Shown in pieces: positions 55,610 through 64,000 of a stretch of 64,000 bases of DNA. A model generated the notes under the pieces. It saw nothing but the letters and a program-made list of their open reading frames with translations. It had not been told where the DNA came from and searched no databases. Each line of letters begins with the position of its first letter. Position 1 is the stretch's first letter. A program made the translations under genes and the position numbers. Source of the stretch: Dermacentor variabilis (taxonomy: Eukaryota; Arthropoda; Arachnida; Ixodida; Ixodidae); assembly GCF_050947875.1 (NCBI RefSeq), contig NC_134574.1, positions 155,584,051 through 155,648,050 of the forward strand. Direction: 5' to 3'.

Positions 55610-56001
55610 CGAAAAGTAGCCTCACAAAAGCACGACGCAACGAGCTATGGAAAGAAGAATGATAGGTGTAACGTTAAGGGATAAGAAAAGAGCTGAATGG
55701 GTGAGGGAACAAACGCGAGTTAATGATATCTTAGTTGAAATCAAGAAAAATAAATGGGGGCATGGGCAGGAGAGGTAATGAGGAGGGAAGATAACCGATG
55801 GTCATTAAGAGTTACGGAATGGATTCCAAGGGAAGGGAAGCGTAGCAGAGGGCGGCAGAAAGTTAGGTGGGCGGATGAGATTAAGAAGTTTGCAGGGACA
55901 ACATGGCCACAATTTGTACCTGACTAGGGTAGTTGGAGAAGTATGGGAGAGGCCTTTGCCCTGCAGTGGGCGTAACCAGGCTGATGATGATGATGATGAT
56001 G
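55610..56001 (+). mobile_element. LINE 3' end with (GAT)n tail
   Basis: In broken frame the sequence reads ERRMIGVTLRDKKRAEWVRE, then RRGRQKVRWADEIKKFAGTT and WPQF, and it finishes in a (gat)n run at 55982-56001. This is the end of a non-LTR element of the RTE or related type, whose tails are short microsatellites. 5'-truncated and frameshifted. Confidence 0.62.
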
Positions 56002-56837
56002 AAAAGCACATTGCCGCCGAGGCATGTATTCTAGTCTCGGTTACGCTAGTCTCTATATTTAGGTGGTGGCTCAAAGGATGATGGCCATAACGTATTTCCC
56101 GCTCCAGCACGTTTCCGGATCGTGCAGTCATGCAAAAGTATGGCACTCTAGATTTGTCCCTAGCGGCGTTTACGCGAATGCGACAAAAGCGTATCGTATC
56201 AACTTTCAAGCTTATCGCATCACAGCGTCACACTAACACTGGGAAAGCGTGTCGCACCCACTGCGCCAAACAGGGGCCGTTTGACATGGAAAATGCCCGT
56301 TTCAGCGGCGCAGGTTGACTACAGTGTACCGTCCTAGAAAACTAACGTGAACAGAAGCGTATCTTATCAAGAATTATTGGAAGGCATTCGCTGCGGGATG
56401 ACAACCGGCCAACCATGCGGTGGCGGCCGCTGTCGCACTGCGGGACATCAAGACAAAAAATTGGAGGATACTTAAGCTTCGCCTTCAAGAGTGGAACGCG
56501 AAAGCGTTATAGCACCCGGTTCACACCTCCCACTCATTCGCTCGGCATGCTCTTGACGAGACGAAGGGGAGAAGCGGGCGAGTGGCGTGCCACCAGTCGG
56601 GGCAGGGCCGTACATTGCGAGGAGGGGGTCTTCTGTGTTTGCCGTAAGATGGCTCTGCGTGTGCGCCAGGCGCAGAAGAAATGTAGCGGAAACGTACTTC
56701 GCTACTCGGTTAACTGCGACTTCTGTAATTTACATGCTCATAATTACCGATATACACCGCAGTATAACTTTCAACGGCACGTTTCTAAGACAACATCGCA
56801 TTCACTAGAGGCGCTTTTGTCCCGCTTTGAACCATCG

Positions 56838-57022
56838 AACTCATGGCTGAGTGGTAGCGTCTCCGTCTCACACTCCGGAGACCCTGGTTCAATACCCACC
56901 CAGCCCATCTTGCAAGTTGTTTTCATTTATGAATTGCCTTTCCGGAAATTTTCGCGCACGGCCAACGCCGCCAACACCGGCTTCCTGCGACGCGAGCTCC
57001 TTAACGCTATCGCGTTAAAATG
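56838..57022 (+). mobile_element. tRNA-derived SINE of a second family
   Basis: A tRNA-like head with box A (tggctgagtggtagcgt), a stem-loop tccgtctcacactccggaga with a CAC anticodon-like triplet as in tRNA-Val, and box B (ggttcaatacccacc) precedes a body ending cgagctccttaacgctatcg and ttaaaa. It is not a functional tRNA gene: the acceptor arm does not pair. It differs from the Ruka-like copies. Confidence 0.5.
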
Positions 57023-57402
57023 GCGGATTACGAAGCAGCATGGAGAAGAAATATCAGGTAGGAGGGAGCATACCGCAACGCGATTAAAGCCAGTTCTGTC
57101 GGCCCAACACGTGATCGCACGTCAAACTGCGCGGTTGGTTTAAATTTTCCTGCTCTGCAGGCAGAGCCACGGCAGGGCAGCTGAATAAGCGCACGCCGAA
57201 TAAAAACTAGTGGCATAATTACTGGGAACCGAATGTCTCGGCAAATCTCGATTGTTGTTCCGTGATCTCCACGCACGAGGTCACGTGTTGGACCACCACT
57301 TGGCTTCGCGGAGCGTTCGCGTTTCCATGCTGGCTGAACGACGTATACAATGGTCCCTCATATTTTCCCTTCCTCCATGCGAAGCAGGCCGCATATTAAA
57401 GA

Positions 57403-57563
57403 GTTTTAGCTTAGGGGACGCAAGAAGCGGCTTGCGTACGCAAGAACTAGGGGCCACGGTGCTGCGCATGCGCAGACCCCTACGTCTGTGTCTGCGCATG
57501 CGCAGTACCGTCGCCCCTAGTTCTTGCGTACGCAAGCCGCTTGCGTCCCCTAAACTAAAACTT
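57403..57563. mobile_element. Long perfect-arm hairpin element with NRF1-like palindromes
   Basis: Left arm 57403-57476 and right arm 57491-57563 are nearly exact reverse complements, with a 14-base spacer. Each arm includes TGCGCATGCGCA (57463-57474 and 57493-57504), the full NRF1 consensus palindrome, and cttgcgtacgcaag. It has no coding capacity. Confidence 0.82.
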
Positions 57564-59779
57564 TCTATTATCTTTTTTAGCTTGGGAGTACGTTACGCGC
57601 GTTGAAACAGTGTCGGCTTTGTCATTAATAAATGACATTAGCATCGGTGAGTTACTTGATTCGCGTCATTAACGTAGTCTAGTCCGCTTTGAGGAATATA
57701 GGTGCCGAGGCGGTCGCGCTCGGCTACCACTGGACGTGACAACCGCTACTGACACGCTGGGAAATATTGTATTATTCTGAAACAATACGTGGTACGTTAC
57801 CGCAAAATAAAACGTTACGTGAATTTTTCTACATGGCCAAATGAAGGTGAACCTGATGAATGTATAGCCTCCACCCTTTCGGTGCATTTCACAACGCGAC
57901 AGCAAAAGCAGGCTAATCGGAAGTGAGAGCGCTAACTTTCAAATATGACACTAGGTGCCGTCAGTTTTCTGGGCAACAAAATGCATATTCATGTATACGG
58001 TGGCGTGTATGCGATACGATAAATTAAGACGGTACTTTTATACCGTATCCATGTAAACGAGGACTCTGTTAAAGGGATCCGTCGCTACGTTGTGGATTCG
58101 GGCACCATCTATACTAAGCTCGCCTAAGGGGAGCTTCACACTCACTTATGGTGAGTGTGAAACTCAGGATGAGCAGTTGGCCTAGCAACAACTTGACGCA
58201 GACGACAACGATGGCCGACGACAAATAAAAAATAAATAAAAAAACACGCAGCGCGTCGAGCATTATGTAGCGATCGGTTGCAGTAATACCAGAGGTGGCA
58301 AGCCAACATAGACGCATTGATAATAAGAGTTGACCAAATTTTCCGTGTCAGACTCGCAGTACAACTTTCGCTATGATGGCCGCAGTAATAAAACAAACTA
58401 TTCTTAGCCACCTGGGGCTGCGCGCACAACGATTATGCCAAAGTGGTAATGGAAAATAATATCGAAATTTATTGCAAAAGTAATTTCTACGATGAGCATT
58501 TCATTGATTGGTCTAAGCACAAACCGCTTGTCGACCAACCAGGTTGTAGGTTAATAATCTAGTACTATCGAGCCAATTGCAAAACATATAGTACAAGTCA
58601 AGGGTGGAAAGGTCACGAGTATTAAGTACGCGGAAAACACTCGGGTACACCGATATTGTTAGGTCAAATAAAATGCCTACCATCTCAAGGTTTTACGATG
58701 CAAGGAAATCGCGTATTAACTAAGCGTTCTTCGAATCTTTATTCATCCCTTATTAAAGCTCAGAAACATGAGCCGATGTCCGTTTAGTTGTACTATTCAC
58801 GTAAACAGTATACCCGCGACCCTTGGCTGTAACTTGCAATGACGTGCATTTGCGCTCAGCCCATTATATTCCCACAAAGCCCTTCTTGAGAGCTGCAGTA
58901 CAAAATAGCGCTGAACATCACCGGCATTCGTCACAGAATTGGTGAACAAATATCTCCAAACTGTCTCAGGTCTACTACTGAGCTTACATGCCTTCTACAC
59001 GTGCAAACTATGCTTCCGCGGTTGCAGACTGTGTCCTGAGTCATTACCTAAAACTAATGATCACTTAATCAGTGACTGCCGCACATTCACTAGTGTCCGT
59101 CACAGCTAACGACCGGGAAAGGTTCGATGGCAGGCAGTCGCATAATTAGAACGTTTTCAGAAACCCTGCTCCCCCCTTCCCCTAGCGAATAATGCTTACT
59201 CCGCAAGAATAAAGTTCAAGGAGGCGTCCTGCTGGAGCAAGAAAAGTTACTGAACGTGGGATGCAGTGAGTGGAAATCAGACAAAACATATTGAAGCTAC
59301 TAAAAGCCATTCATCCCAAACAGTAGCCCGTAAACTGAATATAGTATCTTTAGGAGGCTCTGATTTAAAAGTAACATGCTTAATTACCAGTTTCAAGAAA
59401 AAGTGCTCATAAGCATGTTTAAATGTCATCTCTTGAGACATCTGAGACATATGCTGTGAAAGGTTGTTTTAAAGCGTCGATGGATGCAGAGTATATTCCG
59501 TTGACCCGCATATAAATTCATTTCGAGGCAGTTCAAAGTCCAAGACCTTTTGGGGGAGTCACCACACCAGCTGCACCGAGCCGTATTTCATACAACAAAG
59601 GCATCACAAAAAACAGTCGACTGATACATCACACTCTTTTTCTCTTTCAGTTGTACCTTTTTCTTTTCTTCTACGCGAAAAATGTCTGCTGCCTATCACA
59701 AACAAGTCAGTCATAAAATGGACAACCAAGAAACTCCACAGGTTCTTCAGTTATCGTTTATCGGCCGGTTAGAGCGTCT
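57564..59779. other. Stretch without a supportable gene
   Basis: Contains a short hairpin (ttcacactcac/gtgagtgtgaa, 58136-58162) and an AT-rich run near 58225-58245. No recognisable element or domain. Confidence 0.4.
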
Positions 59780-59822
59780 ATGGATGTAGTTCGATGTCTG
59801 CCTTCATTGCTCCTGCTCGTGG
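59780..59822 (+). CDS. Possible first exon encoding a signal peptide
   Basis: ATG plus MDVVRCLPSLLLLV, an n-region with Arg and a hydrophobic Leu-rich core, then a strong donor (g|gtaagt) at 59823. This is the form of a first exon for a secreted protein, common in ticks, but no second exon is found before the window ends and repeats begin at once downstream. I infer only that it looks like one; chance is possible. Confidence 0.25.
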
Positions 59823-60102
59823 GTAAGTTTCTACAGCGAAGCTGTTTGCCTCTAGCCCCCTATGCACCCCCTGCATGCGTTACCAGGGGGGGTGTACCCT
59901 GGCCGGCTTATACGTCCCTATCAGGGCGCGTGGATAGGAATGCGTGGGCCGATCCTGGAAATGGTGAAATACCGGGCCGACCGGCGGCGGAGGTGAAGCA
60001 GGCTTCAAGCACTCTGCCAACTTCCAAAAACAAGTTTAATAACTTGGGTGCAAATAGAACCACATAAATGCGGCGTTGTAAGAGAAACAATATATATCCG
60101 CG

Positions 60103-60252
60103 TACATACATACATACATACATACATACATACATACATACATACATACATACATACATACGTACATACGTACATACGTACATACATACATACATACATA
60201 CATACATACATACATACATACATACATACATACATACATACATACATACATA
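60103..60252. repeat. CATA/CGTA microsatellite
   Basis: About 37 copies of cata, with a few cgta variants in the middle. It gives long repetitive frames on both strands that are not genes. Confidence 0.97.
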
Positions 60253-60400
60253 CAGGGTGTTTCAGCCAGCTTCAGCCAGAATTATATAAGCCGGTGCGCT
60301 CTAAGACGACGCGACCGAATTCTTGTTGCTCACTTTTGTATGTAGTGTGTCACGGTGTTTTTTGCATTTTGCTTAACTGGATAATTAGTCAAGATTAAGG
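60253..60400. mobile_element. MITE fragment (cagggtgtttcag end)
   Basis: cagggtgtttcagccagctt and, further in, gataattagtcaagattaa match, by recall, a MITE common in ticks, and its end resembles the one at 55376. It directly follows the microsatellite. Confidence 0.5.
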
Positions 60401-60479
60401 CAGAAAGCTGGGCTATAGTTCGCGGTTATTTGTATAAGGGACATTGCTCTAGCGCGTAAAAAAGAACACAGACAGGAAC

Positions 60480-60980
60480 AGGCACGTATACAAGCCTTCT
60501 TAGCACGCATCAACAGTCACACCACAATTCCCACCCTACACCATAATTGAATTTTGCCCTCACCTTTCTACTCAAGACGCTATGTTGAAGCTCAAACATC
60601 AAGTGCTAAACGACCGTTCCCGTAGCATGAAAGTCATCCTCGGACTCAACCTCACTCAAGCCTTTGACAATATTTCCCATGCAGCTATCCTTGACCAGGT
60701 CTCCCACCTCCACCTGGGAGAGCGAGCCTACAATTACATTCGTGACTTTCTCTCCAATCGCACGGCCACCCTCTCGGCCGGGGATTTACGATCAGACCAG
60801 CTTCCCCTTGGCAGCAAAGGCACCCCGCTAGGTTCAGTTATCTCTCTCATGCTCTTTAACTTAGTCATGATTGGCCTTGCCCAGCAACTACAACGAGTCG
60901 ACAATATTAACCATACCATCTACGCCCACGGCATCACCATCTGGGCGTGCCGTGGCAGTGATGGTCAAGTGGAGTTAGCC
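60480..60980 (+). pseudogene. LINE reverse transcriptase fragment, catalytic motif lost
   Basis: The frame reads MLKLKHQVLNDRSRSMKVIL, then GLNLTQAFDNISHAAIL, the first catalytic block, with GTPLGSVISLMLFNLVMIGL, and HTIYAHGITIW where the YADD motif should be: both Asp are replaced (His, Gly). It stops in alignment at about 60976, where another sequence is inserted. It belongs to the I-clade-like LINE that resumes at 61770. Confidence 0.75.
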
Positions 60981-60984
60981 CTTG

Positions 60985-61768
60985 TTGGATCTGGAGGACA
61001 ATCCCAATTGCTGCCCCCAGATTTTGGACCTTGCCGTTGGGTGCGGGAGTTGGCCGAAGTTGAGGATGACTTTGAGATGAAAACTGGAGGTTTATTTGCA
61101 TTATTGACAGTGAGAGTACAAAGAAATTAACAGTCAAAGTCATTACGGGCCGGCAGCAACTCGGACGCTACGGCACGTGGCAAGAAGCTCGAAAGAGATG
61201 AATGAAGGAATTCTCTCTTGCTGCTCCCGGTCTCTGGCTTTTAACCCCTTCGGTGTCTCGAAGTCACGTCACGTTCGGCCAATCGGCGAGCCCGCTCAGG
61301 TGGCGTCATTTTCGGCCAATGGTAGGCGCCCGTGCGAATGTAAGTCACACCCGGCGCAGAGGGTCGTCATTGGGCTCCAATTGTCCGAGGAATTACTTGT
61401 GTGCGGTATTGCCTTCCTGGTCTGCAACTGCCGTCACAAAGGTGGACGGGGGGGGGATTGCTCCCAGTGCTTCACGGTGCATTACGGCCGTCGTTGCCTC
61501 GCGGCTTGCAAGTGTCACAATAGGCAGATGGGGCCAGACGGGTTGTCTTCGAGCGACTTTTCAGATCTGCAAAGCAGCTTTCCTCGGGACCCAGGTTACC
61601 TGGAACCGTGCCAGGCTCCCGCTACATGTTCAGGAAGAGTCAAGCAGTGGTACAATAGCTCCACATAAAGGCGCACGAGGTGGAGGACGCCAACTTGTTT
61701 GGGCGTGCTGCGCCTCGGGAACGTAGTAGATGTGCTTCTGCGCTCCTTAATTAGGTGTGACGCGATTC
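60985..61768 (-). mobile_element. Insertion in the LINE, possibly a solo LTR
   Basis: The LINE reading frame is broken between 60976 and 61770 by about 0.8 kb of unrelated sequence. On the minus strand it has an AATAAA-like hexamer (61089-61094 on plus, tttatt) and ends near ...ccaaca, as an LTR could. I could not define a target duplication, so the class is open. Confidence 0.4.
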
Positions 61769-61769
61769 G

Positions 61770-63440
61770 ATGTTGTCTGGTGAACTCGAAGGAGGCTCAG
61801 GAAAAGGTCCCGTATCTAACACCCTCCAAACGGCGATTGACACGGTTGAAGCTTGTTTCCAAGGAACCAGACTGCGCTGTCCGCCGGCTAAATCGGAGCT
61901 TCTTCTCTACAAGGCCATTCAGCGGGGTCACCCTCCCAAACACCAATCTGATCACCGACCCTGTGACGCCATTACCCTACGCCTTCAAGATGGCAGTCCT
62001 ATCCCACACGTCCCTAGTATCCGGGTCCTCGGTCTCACCATGTCTACCAAAGGCCCCAACGCCTTGGCTCTCAACAAGATCTGTGCTCAGTTTCAAAACA
62101 CCTCACGCCTTCTTAAACGTATCTCTAACCGACGAGGGGGACTCAAAGAAGAAAGCTTTCTCCGCCTCGTGCAGTCCTTTGTCATATGTCACATTACCTA
62201 CGTTGCATGCGTACCTCAACTGGTACCGGGCTGAGCAAAACAAGCTCGACACCCTCATACGAGGGGTCTACAAGCAAGCACTTGGCCTCCCGCATTACAC
62301 CAGCACTGAACTCTTCAACCAACTGGGAGTTCACAACACCCTTGCCGAACTCATTGAAGCCCAACAACGCTCTCAGCTTGAACGGCTCAGCCTTACTGAA
62401 ACGGGACGCTTTATTCTATCCACGCTTGGCTTCACCTACCATCAGCAACAGGGCCTCAAACAACCGATCCCGACCGACATCCGTAGCTGGATCTATATAC
62501 ACCCTATCCCTAGAAACATGCACCCTGAATATAACAGGGCCCGGCGCCAAGCTCGGGCTGGAGCTACCATAAGAGCCCTTGCTCACGCACCTGGCGTAAC
62601 ATTTGTTGATGAAGCCCAATATTCCCATGGCATACGATTTGTGGCCGTCGCCACACGCGATGGAGTCCTACACCACGCCTCCAGCGCCACTACCCCCACT
62701 GCCGAGACGGCTGAAGAAGTGGCCATCGCCCTTGCCACTCTGGATCCCACCTGTCTCACCATCGTGTGTGACTCTCGCTCTGCCGTCACTAACTTCAGCA
62801 AAGGCCGTATTTCTCCCCAAGCTCTTCGCATCCTCTGCAAGGCACCACACTCTAAAGACAGCATGATCTCCCTGACATGGATCCTGGCCCATGCGGGCCC
62901 TGTCCACTCACACCTCCCCAATCTCAACGAGGTCACCCACTCCATTGCGCGAGGCTTAGTCAACCGCGCTGGAGTCACTGGAGATGAGTTGGACACCAGG
63001 GGCAATCTGACCACTTATAACGATCTCGTTAAGGCCTTTTACCTCAGTCGCCGAACCTTCCCCCCACCTCACCCCAAGTTCAGCCGGGCGCAGGCTACCA
63101 CCCTGCGTCTGCTACAAACAAACACGTACCCTTCACCCGCCCGCCGCCACCTTACATTCCCAGACGTTTACACTACCCCCAACTGCCGGTGCTGTGGCAT
63201 TCACCCGGCTACGCTTCCGCATGTGCTATGGGAGTGCCCAGCACAGCACACACAGACTAACACCACGACCCTATGGTCGAGGTTGCATGAGGCTCTGCGG
63301 AGTTCCGCCCTCGACGACCAAACCTGGGCGACCCAGCACGCCCGTGAGGCGGCGGCGAAGCAAGCCCTCGACGTCCCCTCATGGGAGGCCTAGGCCCGGC
63401 CATCATAAAGTGCTGGTTCTACAATAAAAGTTTATTCCTC
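61770..63440 (+). pseudogene. I-clade-like LINE: RT end, RNase H, C-terminus and 3' tail
   Basis: The first frame (61770-62230) continues the RT connection (CPPAKSELLL, IRVLGLTMSTKG, LLKRISNRRGG). Near 62205 a one-base shift moves to a second frame that runs NWYRAEQNKLDTLIRGVYKQ, LGVHNTLAELIEAQQRSQL, then an RNase H region (FVDEAQYSHG, TAETAEEVAIALATL, VCDSRSAVTNF) and a Cys-rich end (CRCCGIHPATLPHVLWECP). It ends in WEA, stop at 63393, and a polyadenylation-like aataaa at 63424. Several catalytic residues have changed (RNase H last Asp replaced by Asn), so it is dead. Confidence 0.8.
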
Positions 63441-63676
63441 CTGCCTAAAACTTTTCCTGTTACTCAAATAAAGCGGTAACCACAAAAATAAAATTATTAG
63501 CTCGTAATTTTATACGTTTTTTCTCGCCTATTATAGTGGAATGTCGAAAGCCTAATTCTTTATTGAACTGAAATAAAAGGTTTGCTTCGCTGTAACTATT
63601 TAATGTCAAGTTTCACTTCAGTTGGAGTGAAATTTCATGAGTAAAACGGGCTGAGCAGTGAAATGAACTGTACTGC
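63441..63676. other. Short AT-rich stretch between LINE end and SINE
   Basis: Contains several aataaa words near 63467-63580 and no gene. Confidence 0.5.
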
Positions 63677-63689
63677 AGACTTTTGAAGA

Positions 63690-63924
63690 TGTAATTAATT
63701 ATGGAGTTTTATGTGCCAAAACCACGATCTGATAATGAGGCACGCCGTAGAGGGACTCCGGAAATTTGGACCACCTGGGGTTCTTTAAAATGCACGTAAA
63801 TCTAAGTAGACGGGTGTTGTCGCATTTCGTCCCCATCGACATGCAGCCGCCGTGGCCGAGATTTGATCCCGCGACCTCCTCCTTAGCAGCCCAACACCAT
63901 AGCCACTAAGCAACCAAGGCGGGT
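63690..63924 (-). mobile_element. Ruka-like SINE, copy 4 (minus strand)
   Basis: Reverse copy with a 13-bp duplication AGACTTTTGAAGA (63677-63689 and 63925-63937). More diverged than copies 1-3 (for example ccgagatttgatccc for box B) but with all blocks in order. Confidence 0.9.
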
Positions 63925-64000
63925 AGACTTTTGAAGAGTGAAATGCTCAGACTCCATACGCTTTGTCCATGTCTGTTGCACACTTCATTGGTTCCGTCGA

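Noticed and set aside
56838..56910. Possible functional tRNA-Val gene
   Set aside because: The box A and box B are present, but the acceptor stem does not pair and the sequence continues into a SINE body.
56415..57143. 242-codon open frame
   Set aside because: It runs through a tRNA-derived SINE and shows no domain; the length comes from GC-rich sequence.
59908..60251. Long open frames of repeated MYVC or IHTY residues
   Set aside because: They are translations of the CATA microsatellite on both strands and carry no gene.
61202..61726. 174-codon open frame
   Set aside because: It lies in the sequence that interrupts the LINE and shows no domain.

Overview
The window is animal nuclear DNA, most likely from an ixodid (probably metastriate) tick. 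Genes are split into short exons with GT-AG introns of up to about 5 kb, and introns and intergenic DNA are packed with transposable elements. Four near-full-length copies of a tRNA-derived SINE that resembles the tick family Ruka are present. The tick assignment is from recall of these repeat families plus the chelicerate-like gene sequences; no search was run.

Three ordinary housekeeping genes can be reconstructed exon by exon. (1) 137-19434, plus strand: the 3' part of ACBD3/GCP60 (end of the acyl-CoA-binding domain, charged coiled coil, Q-rich region, GOLD domain), eight exons; the 5' end lies left of the window. (2) 30856 down to 25415, minus strand: complete SRP14, five exons, 111 aa, the Alu-domain subunit of the signal recognition particle. 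(3) 31608-41644, plus strand: complete SAE1/AOS1, nine exons, 340 aa, the smaller subunit of the SUMO-activating E1 enzyme. All splice phases agree. SRP14 and SAE1 are divergent with about 750 bp between start codons, so they probably share a bidirectional promoter region. ACBD3 and SRP14 converge across about 6 kb of repeat-rich spacer. The three genes act in unrelated processes (Golgi organisation, protein targeting, SUMO conjugation) and nothing suggests a functional cluster.

From about 41.7 kb to the right end I find no intact host gene. This part holds: a mariner with both inverted repeats whose transposase is split by a SINE (41.9-43.5 kb); a tandem duplication next to a broken Ty3-like gag remnant (44.8-46.3 kb); a TTAA-ended inverted-repeat element (46.9-47.4 kb); a 3-unit tandem repeat (48.1-48.4 kb); SINE copies; the second copy of a 638-bp Harbinger-like non-autonomous element (52.4-53.1 kb); a CpG-rich stretch with a possible secreted-protein exon (54-55.4 kb); LINE 3' ends; a long hairpin element with two NRF1-like palindromes (57.4 kb); a possible signal-peptide exon (59.8 kb); a CATA microsatellite; and a large degenerate I-clade-like LINE (60.5-63.4 kb).

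The most unusual structure is a 139-bp, apparently perfect inverted repeat flanking the seventh ACBD3 exon in the window. One arm lies inside a foldback element with 60-bp perfect inverted ends and a 13-bp target duplication. I found no CRISPR array, prokaryotic operon, or clearly new biochemical system. The novelty here is in non-autonomous elements and their effect on the host genes.
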